This document shows, one piece after another, positions 15,525 to 24,781 of a DNA stretch of 50,480 nucleotides. Source of the stretch: an uncultured Spirochaetaceae bacterium (GTDB taxonomy: Bacteria; Spirochaetota; Spirochaetia; Treponematales; Treponemataceae); contig CADCBK010000007.1 of the NCBI GenBank assembly GCA_902799665.1, positions 11,608 to 62,087 of the forward strand, read 5' to 3'. The notes beneath the pieces were generated by a model. It did not search any database. It worked only from the letters and a program-made list of their open reading frames with translations, and was not told where the DNA came from. Numbering within the stretch: the first letter of the stretch is position 1; each line of letters begins with the position of its first letter. The position numbers and the translations under genes were made by a program.

Positions 15525-16424
15525 GTGAAAATTACGTCTGTTTGTTTGAGTCCGACGATTCAGAGGACTGTTTCGTTCAAGACATTTTTGCTTAACAAAG
15601 TAAACCGCTCGGAAAAGTACGGGGTCTGGGCTTCGGGAAAGGCTGTGAACGCGGCGCGCGTTTTGAACCAGCTGGAGGCCGGATCGGTGCGCGTGGTTTG
15701 TCCGCTTGGCGAAGAAAACCAAAAGCGCTTTACCGAGTTTGCCGAAAAGGATTCGCTCCTTCTTAGCCCAGTGACGATTCCCGGAAACACCCGCGAGTGT
15801 TGGACTGTTCTTGACAAGACGGCAAAGACCACGACTGAGTTGGTCGTAGGCGAGCCCGCCATTGAAAAAATGCCTCAAAGCAAAGTTGACGAATTGATGG
15901 ACGCGGTCAACGAAAGCCTTAGCGATAGCGACGCGCTTTTGCTTGCCGGAAGCCGCCCCGCGATTTGGCCCGACGACCTTTCTCGCGACATTTGCAAGGC
16001 CGCTTGCGACGCTGGAAAAATCACGCTTGTCGATTTTTGGGGAGACGACTTAAAACGAACGTTAAAGGCTTGCGAGCCGACGGTAGTAAAAATAAACGAA
16101 GAGGAATTTTTTTCAACCTTCGGAGGAAAGAGTGGCGTGGCGGGCTTAAAGTCCGCCCTCACGACAGCAAGCAAAAAACACAACACGATTTTCATTGTGA
16201 CGCGCGGAGACAAATCGACTTACGCCGCGCAAAAGGGAAAGGTCTTTGAGGCCGACACCGAAAAGAATTTGAAGATCGTGAACACAACCGCTTGCGGAGA
16301 CGCGTTCGCCGCGGGCTTTTTGTACGAATATTTAAAGAGCGGCGACGTTCAAGCCGCGCTCAAAAAAGGAACTTGGTGCGCCGCCCGCAACGCGGAAAAC
16401 GAGTGCCCCGGTTCCCTCCAATAA
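15525..16424 (+). CDS. PfkB-family sugar-phosphate kinase (1-phosphofructokinase/tagatose-6-phosphate kinase-like)
   Basis: 299 residues starting at GTG. N-terminus VCLSPTIQRTVSFKTFLLNKVNRSE and the segment ASGKAVNAARVLNQLEA match the FruK/LacC branch of PfkB kinases. The C-terminal signature TTACGDAFAAGFLYEYLKSG carries the catalytic Asp near residue 258 and its anion hole. It phosphorylates a sugar or sugar phosphate with ATP in the cytoplasm; which one cannot be read from sequence. The GTG is supported by the promoter whose -10 lies 8 nt upstream. thrS follows after 15 nt and has its own ribosome-binding site, so the two are probably cotranscribed. Confidence 0.88.
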   Translation: MKITSVCLSPTIQRTVSFKTFLLNKVNRSEKYGVWASGKAVNAARVLNQLEAGSVRVVCPLGEENQKRFTEFAEKDSLLLSPVTIPGNTRECWTVLDKTAKTTTELVVGEPAIEKMPQSKVDELMDAVNESLSDSDALLLAGSRPAIWPDDLSRDICKAACDAGKITLVDFWGDDLKRTLKACEPTVVKINEEEFFSTFGGKSGVAGLKSALTTASKKHNTIFIVTRGDKSTYAAQKGKVFEADTEKNLKIVNTTACGDAFAAGFLYEYLKSGDVQAALKKGTWCAARNAENECPGSLQ

Positions 16425-16439
16425 AAAAGGACAACAAAA

Positions 16440-18191
16440 ATGGCAGTTGACGAACACTTGCAGACTGTGCGCCACTCGTTGGCTCACGTTATGGCTGAGG
16501 CTATTCAGCATCTTTTTCCGGGAGCGGAATTCGCTATCGGCCCCGCGATTGAAAACGGCTTTTACTACGACATCGATTTTAAGGAAAAGAAAATCACCGA
16601 AGAGGATTTTCCCGCCGTAGAAAAAGAGATGCGAAAAATCTTGGCCGGAAACTTTGACTTTGTTCGCAAGGAACTTAGCCGCGACGAGGCGTTGAAGTTT
16701 TTTGCGGGCCACCAGTACAAGACGGAACTTATCAACGACCTTCCGGCTGACGCGACGATTACGACTTACACCCAGGACGACTTTACCGACCTTTGCCGCG
16801 GCCCCCACGTCTCTAACACAAAGGAAATCAACGCTCAGGCCTTTAAGCTTACAAAGCTTGCCGGAGCGTATTGGCGCGGCGACAGCGACCGTCCGATGCT
16901 GACTCGCGTTTACGCCGTCGCTTTTGAAAAGCCCAACGACCTCAAAGACTATCTTAAAATGTTGGAAGAGGCCGAAAAGCGCGACCACCGCCGCCTTGGC
17001 GTTGAGATGGACTTGTTCCACCTTGACCCCGAAGACCCTGGCCAGATTTTCTGGCATCCAAACGGATGGACAATCTACACCGTCATGCAGGACTACATGC
17101 GCAAGATGGTTCGTCGCGACGGCTACCAAGAAGTCAACACTCCTGCGATTATGCCTCGCACGCTTTGGGAGCGAAGCGGCCACTGGGGCCACTACCAAAA
17201 AAATATGTTCATCACGGAATCAGAAAAGCGCTTGTTCGCAATCAAGCCGATGAACTGCCCGGGCGCGCTTGAGATTTTCAAAAGCCGCCAGCGCTCTTAC
17301 AAAGACTTGCCGCTCCGCCTTGCCGAGTTTGGCCACGACGTCAGAAACGAGCCCAGCGGAACGCTTCACGGCGTGATGCGCGTCCGCGGCTTTGTCCAGG
17401 ACGACGCGCACATTTTGTGCACGGAGGAGCAGATTGGAAGCGAAGTCGCCAAGTTCTGCAAATTGCTTAAGAGCGTTTACCACGACTTTGGCTTTGACGA
17501 GCTTGTCGTAAAATTTTCTACTATGCCCGACGACCACGTTGGCGACGAAGCGACTTGGCAGCGCGCCGAAAAGGCTTTGGCCGACGCTTGCCACGAAGCC
17601 GGCTTGGAATACGAAATCCAGCCCAAGGAAGGCGCCTTTTACGGACCCAAGCTTGAGTTCAAGTTGTACGACACGCTTGGCCGCGAGTGGCAGTGCGGAA
17701 CGATTCAGGTTGACTACCAGCTTCCGTCCGCCGAGCGCCTTGACGCGACTTACATCGGAGCGGACAACCAAAAGCACCACCCGGTAATGCTTCACCGCGC
17801 CGTCCTTGGATCATTAGAGCGCTTCCTTGGAATCTTGATCGAAAACTACGCCGGAAACTTCCCGGCTTGGCTTGCCTTTGAGCAGGTTGCCGTCGTTCCG
17901 ATTTCAAACGCCTTTGACGACTACGCGCGCAAAGTCAACGACGCGCTTTTGGCCGCTGACATCCGTTCCGCCGCGTACACCTCGGAAGAAAACATGAAGG
18001 CAAAAATCAAGATGATCACAAAGGAGCACAAGACTCCTTACATCTTGGTTGTGGGCGAGCGTGAGCAGGCCGAAGGAACGGTTGCCGTCCGCTTCAGGCA
18101 GTCGAGCGGCCTCCAGCAGCAGACGATGAAGATTGAGGATTTCGTAAAGTACGTCCAAGAAAAAGTTGAGACGCGCTTTAACGGAATTTAA
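16440..18191 (+). CDS. thrS: Threonyl-tRNA synthetase lacking the TGS domain
   Basis: 583 residues; charges tRNA-Thr with threonine. It opens directly in the second additional (editing-type) domain with [26 protein letters not shown] (HxxxH zinc/editing site), so the N-terminal TGS domain of about 60 residues is missing compared with the E. coli enzyme. The catalytic core includes the conserved [10 protein letters not shown] (zinc Cys), motif 2-like [13 protein letters not shown] and motif 3-like [21 protein letters not shown], followed by the anticodon-binding domain. The ATG has AAGGA about 10 nt upstream. TGS-less ThrRS is known in some bacterial lineages. Transcription ends at the hairpin near 18266-18296. 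Confidence 0.97.
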   Translation: MAVDEHLQTVRHSLAHVMAEAIQHLFPGAEFAIGPAIENGFYYDIDFKEKKITEEDFPAVEKEMRKILAGNFDFVRKELSRDEALKFFAGHQYKTELINDLPADATITTYTQDDFTDLCRGPHVSNTKEINAQAFKLTKLAGAYWRGDSDRPMLTRVYAVAFEKPNDLKDYLKMLEEAEKRDHRRLGVEMDLFHLDPEDPGQIFWHPNGWTIYTVMQDYMRKMVRRDGYQEVNTPAIMPRTLWERSGHWGHYQKNMFITESEKRLFAIKPMNCPGALEIFKSRQRSYKDLPLRLAEFGHDVRNEPSGTLHGVMRVRGFVQDDAHILCTEEQIGSEVAKFCKLLKSVYHDFGFDELVVKFSTMPDDHVGDEATWQRAEKALADACHEAGLEYEIQPKEGAFYGPKLEFKLYDTLGREWQCGTIQVDYQLPSAERLDATYIGADNQKHHPVMLHRAVLGSLERFLGILIENYAGNFPAWLAFEQVAVVPISNAFDDYARKVNDALLAADIRSAAYTSEENMKAKIKMITKEHKTPYILVVGEREQAEGTVAVRFRQSSGLQQQTMKIEDFVKYVQEKVETRFNGI

Positions 18192-18205
18192 CGGTAAAAA
18201 AAAAG

Positions 18206-18296
18206 ATTGCCGGGGCGCGCCCGGCAATGACAAGCGCTGTCTTTCCCGCGCTTGGCGCTGCGGTCATTCCCGCGCTTGACGCGGGAATCTTTTTTT
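18206..18296. terminator. thrS 3' region: palindrome plus CTTGA-loop hairpin terminator
   Basis: First palindrome ATTGCCGGG/CCCGGCAAT (18206-18228). Second hairpin ATTCCCGCG-CTTGA-CGCGGGAAT (18266-18288) followed by a T7 run ends inside the stop codon of the convergent gene. The second unit (18262-18294) is the repeat also found inside the reductase gene at 3043-3075. Confidence 0.75.
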
Positions 18297-19110
18297 AAAA
18301 AATCAACTTGGCCGAGAGCGCGAAAATGCTTTCGGTCAAGCCGCGGCCGTCGGCCAAGGAGCCGATGGGCAGGTAGTACCTAAGCTCAAAGCCGGCCGCG
18401 ATTCGGTCGGTGAAATTCCATTCCCAGGCGCCAAAGAATTCCGTGTATAAAAAGCGCGCGTTGCCCCAAAACCATTTTTGAATTTCTTTCTTGTCGCCGC
18501 CCGCGCTTCCTGTGGCGCCTGAGTCTCCTTCCGAAACTCCGTTGGCCAAAAGCGCCGCGCGGGCCAAAATGCCAAGGCCGGCTCCCGCCTCGACCTGGAA
18601 TTTTTGGAATCTAAAAGTGGCCGCGGCTGGAAGATCCAGCATAAAGTTCAGCACAAACGCCGTTCGGTTTTCGATCTCGGCGGGCAGGGCGTTCTTTCCG
18701 TCCCACAAGTAGTAGCTGGTCCAAAAGCTTAGGCGCGGCTGGAATGACAAAAAGGCCTTGTTGGGCCAAATGCCTCCGACGGCAAAGGCAAAGGCCGTTG
18801 GGCTGGGAGCGCTTTTTAGCTTGCTTTCTGTGTTGAGCGTTATGTTCGCGCCAAGGTTTACAAATGGCGACACTTGCGACCAAAATTCCTTGGCGCTTTT
18901 AGGCGGAACGTATGAGCCGCCAAAAAGGTTTTGAAAGCCGCCCGATGCTTTGGAACTTTGCGCTTCGCTTGGAGCCGCTTTCTGGCCTTGCGAGCCGTTT
19001 TGCGCGGCGGCGTTTTGTTCCTGGCCAAAAATCGGAGCGAGCGAAAAAAGCGCTAGGGCCGCGGCGGCGAAAAAAAATTTTCCTTTCATCGATTTTTTCA
19101 TTCCAATCAT
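18295..19110 (-). CDS. Exported outer-membrane-barrel-like protein, unknown function
   Basis: 271 residues. A Sec signal peptide (KGKFFFAAAALALFSLAPIFGQE, cleavage after about residue 30) is followed by a low-complexity Gln/Ala/Ser region and then alternating aromatic/polar strands (FVNLGANITLNTESK, KAFLSFQPRLSFWTSYYLWDG) ending in a hydrophobic IFALSAKLIF, as in outer-membrane barrels. The start at 19110 has AAGGA 6 nt upstream and overlaps the preceding stop as ATGA, so it is coupled to the lipoprotein gene. A run of Gly/Ser near residue 200 could be a surface loop. No enzymatic motif is seen; barrel assignment is inference from pattern. Confidence 0.7.
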   Translation of the reverse strand: MIGMKKSMKGKFFFAAAALALFSLAPIFGQEQNAAAQNGSQGQKAAPSEAQSSKASGGFQNLFGGSYVPPKSAKEFWSQVSPFVNLGANITLNTESKLKSAPSPTAFAFAVGGIWPNKAFLSFQPRLSFWTSYYLWDGKNALPAEIENRTAFVLNFMLDLPAAATFRFQKFQVEAGAGLGILARAALLANGVSEGDSGATGSAGGDKKEIQKWFWGNARFLYTEFFGAWEWNFTDRIAAGFELRYYLPIGSLADGRGLTESIFALSAKLIF

Positions 19111-20285
19111 TCAGCGTCCTTGTATAAAATCGGCTTTAGGTCGACTTGAAAAAAGCCCGCGCGGCCGGTCTCGTAAAAGTCTGTTTGCTCCCAAGCGGCA
19201 AAGAGCGTCGCGCCGGAAATTCCAAAGTCGGTGTACTTGTAGCCTTCGGGCATTTTGGGAAGGCGCAGCGCCAAGTTCTTTGACTTGTTCAAAATTTTGT
19301 TAGCGTAAAGCGCTCCGTTCAAGTACAGGGTTCCGTCCTCAAAAAGCGCGGCGATCCAGGTTCCGCTGATTTGAACGATTGCCCGCGCTATGCTGTTGGG
19401 GTCGTTTATTTTGGAATGGATGAACTGCCGCGCGGTGGCGCCTCCCGCGTCCTTGCATTCCGCGTAAAAGTCAAAGTCGGCGGGAAGGCTTTTAAGCAAA
19501 TTCTTTACGCGCGCGGGCGCGGCCGAAAAATCCTTTGGCCTGCGGACTGCGCGGAATTCGTCTTCCGAAGATTTTTGGATTGCGATTAAATTTTTTTCGG
19601 GCGAGATCGAAAGCAGGGCGGTCTCCGGCCTGAACTTTAGGTAAGAGAAATTCGTTTCTGTCTGCGTGTAGTTTTTGATTGAGCAGAACCATTCTTTTCC
19701 GTCCCAGCAAAAATCGTTGACCTCGGAGTTTTGGGGAAGCGACAAATTTTCGTAAGTCAAAATCGGAAAGTAAACGCCGGAGTCCGCGGTGAATTGAATC
19801 AAGAAGGGGCGGAAGGGCTGGCGGCTTGAAATTTTTTCGTTAAAGTAACTGTTCCTGTAAACTGAATAAATCGGCGAGCCGTTCATGAAGACAAGCTTGT
19901 CGGCCGTGCGCTCGTCAAAAAATTGAGGGTCCTTAAAAACTTTTATCGCGTCTTGGCTCATGACGATTATGCCAAGCCTGTTTGTGAGCGCGTAGATTCT
20001 TGGCGCGCCGCCTTGCGAAATGTCAAGCGGCGATTTTTCTGTTGACTGGCCCATGCAAGAAATGCGCAGGGCTTCGGTCCACGGTTTTTTTAACACGGCC
20101 GAAGCGCGCTGCGGCGCGTCAACTTCTTGATAGCCGTCTTTGTTGAGCGCGAACCATTTGTGCGCTGAAGATTTTTTTTCTATTAAGATTGCGTCAACCG
20201 AGTCTTGCGAAGAATCCTTTGCGCAAGAAAAGAAGATCGTTGAGAAAACAAAAATTGCCGCAAAAAATTTATCTGTGCTTTTCAA
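19107..20285 (-). CDS. Putative lipoprotein, unknown function
   Basis: 392 residues. The N-terminus KSTDKFFAAIFVFSTIFFSC is a lipoprotein signal ending in FFSC, a relaxed lipobox with Cys near residue 21. The mature part is beta-rich with repeated aromatic motifs (GKEWFCSIKNYTQTE, GTWIAALFEDGTLYLNG), suggestive of a propeller-like fold, but I do not recognise the family. The start is a TTG at 20285 inside the end of rnhA (17-nt overlap), without a strong ribosome-binding site. The following barrel-like gene overlaps its stop, so the two probably act together in the outer envelope. Confidence 0.7.
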   Translation of the reverse strand: MKSTDKFFAAIFVFSTIFFSCAKDSSQDSVDAILIEKKSSAHKWFALNKDGYQEVDAPQRASAVLKKPWTEALRISCMGQSTEKSPLDISQGGAPRIYALTNRLGIIVMSQDAIKVFKDPQFFDERTADKLVFMNGSPIYSVYRNSYFNEKISSRQPFRPFLIQFTADSGVYFPILTYENLSLPQNSEVNDFCWDGKEWFCSIKNYTQTETNFSYLKFRPETALLSISPEKNLIAIQKSSEDEFRAVRRPKDFSAAPARVKNLLKSLPADFDFYAECKDAGGATARQFIHSKINDPNSIARAIVQISGTWIAALFEDGTLYLNGALYANKILNKSKNLALRLPKMPEGYKYTDFGISGATLFAAWEQTDFYETGRAGFFQVDLKPILYKDAE

Positions 20286-20715
20286 TTTCCATTCCGCAGA
20301 GTGAGTCGCAAATTTCGTTGTACTTGATTCCGGCGTGACCTTTGACCCACGACCATTTTAGGTCGCTAAAGGAGGAGGCGAGCGCGTCAAGCTCTTTCCA
20401 CAAGTCCTGGTTTTTTACCGGCTCTTTGGCCGCGTTTTTCCAGCCCTTGACTTTCCATGATTTTATCCAGCTTGTGATTCCGTTCTTTACGTATTGGCTG
20501 TCGCTAAAAACGCTGACGTCGTCGGAGGCGCTGTAATTGTCTTTGCAAAATTTTAACGCTTGAATCGCGGCGGTAAGTTCCATGCGGTTGTTGGTCGTTT
20601 CATGCTCGCCGCCCGAAAGCTGGGTTTCGGCTCCGTTTGCCAAAATCACGCAGCCCCAGCCGCCAGGTCCCGGATTTCCCGAGCATCCGCCGTCAGTGTA
20701 AATTACGATTTCCAT
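20269..20715 (-). CDS. rnhA: Ribonuclease HI
   Basis: 148 residues; degrades the RNA strand of RNA-DNA hybrids. The four catalytic acids are all present: Asp8 in YTDGGCSGNPGPGG, Glu46 in NRMELTAA, Asp72 in SDSQYV and Asp137 near the end, with His127 in KGHAGI. Length and layout match E. coli RNase HI. The start ATG at 20715 has a G-rich site (GGGGA) about 5 nt upstream. The promoter (TATAAT at 20735-20740, extended TGT) faces the opposite way from the restriction gene at 20809. It heads a three-gene minus-strand unit with two envelope protein genes. Confidence 0.96.
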   Translation of the reverse strand: MEIVIYTDGGCSGNPGPGGWGCVILANGAETQLSGGEHETTNNRMELTAAIQALKFCKDNYSASDDVSVFSDSQYVKNGITSWIKSWKVKGWKNAAKEPVKNQDLWKELDALASSFSDLKWSWVKGHAGIKYNEICDSLCGMEIEKHR

Positions 20716-20734
20716 TTTTCCCCACTTGCTTTCT

Positions 20735-20743
20735 ATTATAACA
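20735..20743 (-). promoter_or_regulatory. rnhA promoter (extended -10)
   Basis: Minus-strand TATAAT (20735-20740) preceded by TGT. No convincing -35. The start codon is 19 nt downstream, leaving room for a short leader with the GGGGA site. Confidence 0.5.
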
Positions 20744-20793
20744 CAGTTTGATAAAAAAAGATAGGGGTGGCTCTATAAAAAAATATTGAATTA

Positions 20794-20802
20794 TGCTATT
20801 AT
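20794..20802 (+). promoter_or_regulatory. Promoter of type IIG gene, extended -10, leaderless-type
   Basis: TGC plus TATTAT (20794-20802) then 6 nt to the ATG at 20809. The -35 region is AT-rich without a clear box. Confidence 0.5.
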
Positions 20803-20808
20803 TAAAGC

Positions 20809-23778
20809 ATGAACCAAGTCGAACAGCAAAAAGCGGCAAAAGAATTTTCAGCGTTTTGGAAAGACAAGGGCGACGAAAAGCAAGAGTCCCAAAGGTTTTG
20901 GATAGGCCTTTTGGGAGACGTTTTCGGCGTTACAAGCCCGGCAAAATACATTGAATTTGAAAAGCGCGTTCAGTTGTCTCATACAAGCTACATCGACGCT
21001 TACATCGCCGACACAAAAGTTTTGATTGAGCAAAAGGGAATAAAAATCGATTTGCATAAAGCTTACGAGCAGAGCGACGGAACGGTTTTAACTCCCTTTG
21101 AGCAAGCAAAAAGATACGCCGACGAATTGCCGAACTCAATTCGGCCAAGATGGATTGTGGTTTGCAATTTTGCCGAATTTTTAGTTTACGATTTGGAAAA
21201 TCCCCAAAGCCAGCCGGAGCAAATTTTCTTAAAGGATTTGCCAAAAGAATTTTACCGTTTGCAGTTTCTTGTTGACCAAAAGAACGAGAACATTCGCCGC
21301 GAGGAAGAAATTTCCTTAAAGGCTGGCGAACTTGTGGGGAAACTCTACGACGCTCTTGTTAAAGAATACATTCCTCCGGCGGGAACTGATTCCTTGTCCA
21401 CAATGCAGCTAAGGTCTTTGAACATTCTTTGCGTTCGCATTGTGTTCTGTCTTTACGCCGAAGACGCAGGGCTTTTTGAAACAAAGACCGCTTTTGAGGA
21501 TTACATAAAGTCTTTCGCGCTTGAAAATCTTCGCGCGGGAATAATTTCTTTGTTCAAAGCATTGGACACTCAGTTAAAAGACCGTGACAAATATGACTTA
21601 AAGCTAAAGCCTTTTCCGTATGTCAACGGGGGGCTGTTCCGCGACGAGCAAATTGAAATTCCAAATTTCACACAAGACATTGTTGACGTGATTGTGAATC
21701 ATTGCGCTCCGTTTAATTGGAGCGACATAAGCCCTACGATTTTTGGAGCGGTTTTTGAAAGCACTTTGAATCCTGAAACGCGGCGCAAGGGCGGAATGCA
21801 TTACACTTCCATACAGAACATTCATAAAGTGATTGATCCGCTTTTTATGGATGACTTGAATGTCGAATTTGATGAAATCTGTTCGATAAAATCCGCGAAG
21901 CAAAAGGCGGAAAAACTTTTGGCTTTTCAAGATAAATTGGGCGGATTGAAATTCCTTGACCCGGCTTGCGGAAGCGGAAATTTTTTGACGGAAACTTATC
22001 TTTGCTTGCGTCGCTTGGAAAACAAGGCTATTTCGATTTTTAACAAGGGCGACAAGGCCTTTGGCTTTGACGAATTCATAAAAGTTGGCATCAACCAATT
22101 TTATGGAATAGAAATCAACGACTTTGCGGTGACTGTCGCCAAAACCGCTCTTTGGATTGCGGAAAGCCAGATGGTTGCGGAAACAGAAGCGATACTCAGC
22201 CAAAACATTGACTTTTTGCCGCTTACCAATCACGCGAATATTGTTGAAGGAAACGCGCTTCGCATGGATTGGACAACTCTTTCGGAAACTGCCGAAACAG
22301 GCTTTTTGTTTGCGGAAAAGCTCAACGTATATAAAATCGACAATGATTCGGGCGATATTCCTGTGCATGACAGCGCTTTGCAAAACGACACGTCGCTTTA
22401 CGGCAGAAAGTTCAAAGAACTGAATGTAATAACAAAAAATGTTGAGGAAAAAGAGCTGCCCGAGGCAAAAAGAGAAAAGATTGTCTACGATTACATAATT
22501 GGAAATCCACCGTTTGTAGGCGCGAGATGGATGGACAAGCGACAAAAAGAAGACGTTCTCTTGACATTTGGAAAAGATTGGCAAGGCGTGGGTGATTTGG
22601 ATTATGTTTGCTCTTGGTATAAAAAGGCTTTGTCCGCAATCAAAAATCAAAAGACCCGCTGCGCGTTTGTTTCCACAAATTCAATCGTTCAAGGAAACGC
22701 AGTGGCAATATTGTGGAAACGGCTTTTCGCGGAGGGGCTCCACATCGATTTCGCTTGGCAAACATTCAAATGGTCAAACGAAACTGCGGACAAGGGGAAT
22801 ATGGCTGCGGTTCATTGTGTAATCATAGGCTTTTGCACTGAGGAAAATCGCAAGCAAAAAATTATTTTTCAGGCTGATGGGCAAAAAATCGTTGCTAGCA
22901 ACATCAACGGCTATCTTTTGAACGCTCCGAATGTTTTTATAGAAAGCCGTAAAAATTCCATTTGCGACGTTTCTCAAATGGTGTTCGGAAGCATGCCTAA
23001 TGACGGCGGGAACCTTATAATTGAGAATGAAGAATATGATGATTTTATAAAGAATGAGCCTGCTTCTGTAAAATTCATTAGAAGCTTTCTTGGCGCCGAG
23101 GAATTCATTAACGGCAAGAAACGCTATTGCCTTTGGCTTTTGAACGCAAGCCCCGCCGAGTTGAGGAAAATGCCGCTTGTTTCCGAGCGTGTCGGAGCGG
23201 TCAAGAGGCTTCGTTTGTCCAGTAAAAGAGAGTCTACTAAGCGGTTGGCTGACACGCCTTGGCTTTTTGGCGAAATCCGTCAGCCGGAAAAAGGAAACTA
23301 TCTTTTGGTTCCTCGCGTTTCATCTGAAAATCGTCGTTATATTCCAATTGGTTTTGTTGATTCCGATGTGATTGCAAGCGATGCTGTTTTGCTCATTCCA
23401 AACACGACATTGTACAGTTTTGGTATTATGACAAGCGCTGTTCATAATGCTTGGATGAGAGCTGTTGCGGGACGGCTTGAAATGCGTTATCGTTACTCGG
23501 CTTCCCTTGTTTACAATAATTTTCCGTGGCCTAATCCAACTGAGGAGCAAAAGGAAAAAATTGAGCGGACGGCTCAAGCGATTTTGGATGCGCGCGCAAA
23601 TCACCCGGATTCTTCGCTTGCCGATTTGTACGACGAAACTTTTATGCCGCAAGACTTGCGAAAAGCCCACGAAGCCAACGACAAGGCTGTTATGCAGATT
23701 TACGGATTCAAGTCAACTATGTCAGAATCTGAAATCGTGGCGGAATTGTTCAAGTTGTATGAAAGCTTGGTGAAATGA
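20809..23778 (+). CDS. MmeI-like type IIG/IIL restriction-modification enzyme
   Basis: 989 residues combining nuclease, adenine methylase and target recognition in one chain. The N-terminal PD-(D/E)xK site is Asp63 with Glu74 and Lys76 in IEQKG. A helical spacer follows (RREEEISLKAGELVGKLYDAL). Methylase motif I is LDPACGSGNF (383-392) and motif IV is GNPPF (565-569), the NPPF form of N6-adenine methylases. The C-terminal about 350 residues hold the specificity region (SKRESTKRLADTPWLFGEI, MRYRYSASLVYNNFPWP). Such enzymes protect their site by one-strand methylation and cut at a distance. The recognition sequence cannot be predicted here. Lower GC than surrounding genes points to horizontal transfer. 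Intact, no frameshift seen. Confidence 0.9.
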   Translation: MNQVEQQKAAKEFSAFWKDKGDEKQESQRFWIGLLGDVFGVTSPAKYIEFEKRVQLSHTSYIDAYIADTKVLIEQKGIKIDLHKAYEQSDGTVLTPFEQAKRYADELPNSIRPRWIVVCNFAEFLVYDLENPQSQPEQIFLKDLPKEFYRLQFLVDQKNENIRREEEISLKAGELVGKLYDALVKEYIPPAGTDSLSTMQLRSLNILCVRIVFCLYAEDAGLFETKTAFEDYIKSFALENLRAGIISLFKALDTQLKDRDKYDLKLKPFPYVNGGLFRDEQIEIPNFTQDIVDVIVNHCAPFNWSDISPTIFGAVFESTLNPETRRKGGMHYTSIQNIHKVIDPLFMDDLNVEFDEICSIKSAKQKAEKLLAFQDKLGGLKFLDPACGSGNFLTETYLCLRRLENKAISIFNKGDKAFGFDEFIKVGINQFYGIEINDFAVTVAKTALWIAESQMVAETEAILSQNIDFLPLTNHANIVEGNALRMDWTTLSETAETGFLFAEKLNVYKIDNDSGDIPVHDSALQNDTSLYGRKFKELNVITKNVEEKELPEAKREKIVYDYIIGNPPFVGARWMDKRQKEDVLLTFGKDWQGVGDLDYVCSWYKKALSAIKNQKTRCAFVSTNSIVQGNAVAILWKRLFAEGLHIDFAWQTFKWSNETADKGNMAAVHCVIIGFCTEENRKQKIIFQADGQKIVASNINGYLLNAPNVFIESRKNSICDVSQMVFGSMPNDGGNLIIENEEYDDFIKNEPASVKFIRSFLGAEEFINGKKRYCLWLLNASPAELRKMPLVSERVGAVKRLRLSSKRESTKRLADTPWLFGEIRQPEKGNYLLVPRVSSENRRYIPIGFVDSDVIASDAVLLIPNTTLYSFGIMTSAVHNAWMRAVAGRLEMRYRYSASLVYNNFPWPNPTEEQKEKIERTAQAILDARANHPDSSLADLYDETFMPQDLRKAHEANDKAVMQIYGFKSTMSESEIVAELFKLYESLVK

Positions 23779-23793
23779 ATAGTGGAAGAAAAT

Positions 23794-24741
23794 ATGTTGC
23801 AAAAGAAAACGATTTGTCCTGAATGTTATAGCGAGTATCCAAGAATTACGCCTTTTTTTGCGTCAGAGAACTGTTTGAAAAATCACAAGCAATATAAATG
23901 TCGAACTTGCGGTCGTTTGGTGTGCATTGATAAAAATACCGAGATTTCTTATTTCTCAAAATTTAATTTTAAGGAGGCCGCTCGGTATTTGCTCCGTGGC
24001 GGCGAGGCTTTTTTTAAAGAAGAATGCGCTGTATTTGAGAAACGGGGTAACAACAACAGTTATTTCCAGATTCTTCCAGTTTATGGCAATCTTTCAAGCA
24101 AGAAGCCTGCTTGTTTTCTTCCAACAACATACAGACAGGCAGTGAAAAAACAGACGGGGCTTCTTTCTGAGGAAGAAGTGAAAAAATATATTCTTGAACA
24201 AAACGATGAAAGAAGAGTTTGCGATTATTCTCAATTCCTTGAAGAAAATCTGAACGAACAAAATTTGGAATTTAAATTCACTCAATATGACATAGGAATA
24301 ATTAAATGCTCCCTAAAAACAAAGTATGAAAGCTTTTGTCTGTATTTTTATGATGACGAAAATTCAGAAGTGGAAACATCAGATTTTGTTATGCTTGCAA
24401 AATGGTTTTATAAAATCTCGTCAGAAAAAGCAGACCCGTCGGATATATTTAAATTGTTTCCAATTGATGGAGATGCGAGATGCATTAAAGCGGAGAATGG
24501 TTTTTTACGTGTCTATGAGTTTTACAGTCCCAGTGATGAAAATCTAAGGCTCTCATGTTTTTGCTCGTATAAGGTCATTTTTGATAATTATAAGTCAGCT
24601 TTAAAATCATTTTTGAAAAACGGTTATAACAGTAAAATGTGGGAAAGACTTTCTTTTAATCCAGACGACGACGCTTATTACGATGGGTTTGAGGGCGCGC
24701 CGCTTGAAAAAATTTATGAATGCATTGAAAAAATAGAATAA
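23794..24741 (+). CDS. Zinc-ribbon protein of unknown function next to the type IIG enzyme
   Basis: About 315 residues; start taken at the ATG at 23794, which has GGAAG 6 nt upstream (an in-frame GTG at 23782 has none). The N-terminus carries CPEC and CRTC pairs about 30 residues apart, a plausible four-cysteine zinc ribbon of the kind that binds nucleic acid. The rest is mixed alpha/beta, aromatic and acidic (SFCLYFYDDENSEVETSDF), with no family I recognise. It follows the MmeI-like gene by about 15 nt and is distinctly AT-rich, so it probably arrived with it. A role in restriction control or a linked defence function is possible but unproven. Confidence 0.7.
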   Translation: MLQKKTICPECYSEYPRITPFFASENCLKNHKQYKCRTCGRLVCIDKNTEISYFSKFNFKEAARYLLRGGEAFFKEECAVFEKRGNNNSYFQILPVYGNLSSKKPACFLPTTYRQAVKKQTGLLSEEEVKKYILEQNDERRVCDYSQFLEENLNEQNLEFKFTQYDIGIIKCSLKTKYESFCLYFYDDENSEVETSDFVMLAKWFYKISSEKADPSDIFKLFPIDGDARCIKAENGFLRVYEFYSPSDENLRLSCFCSYKVIFDNYKSALKSFLKNGYNSKMWERLSFNPDDDAYYDGFEGAPLEKIYECIEKIE

Positions 24742-24781
24742 GTTTATAATTGATAATCAATACTGTCCGTTTCTCACAAAC

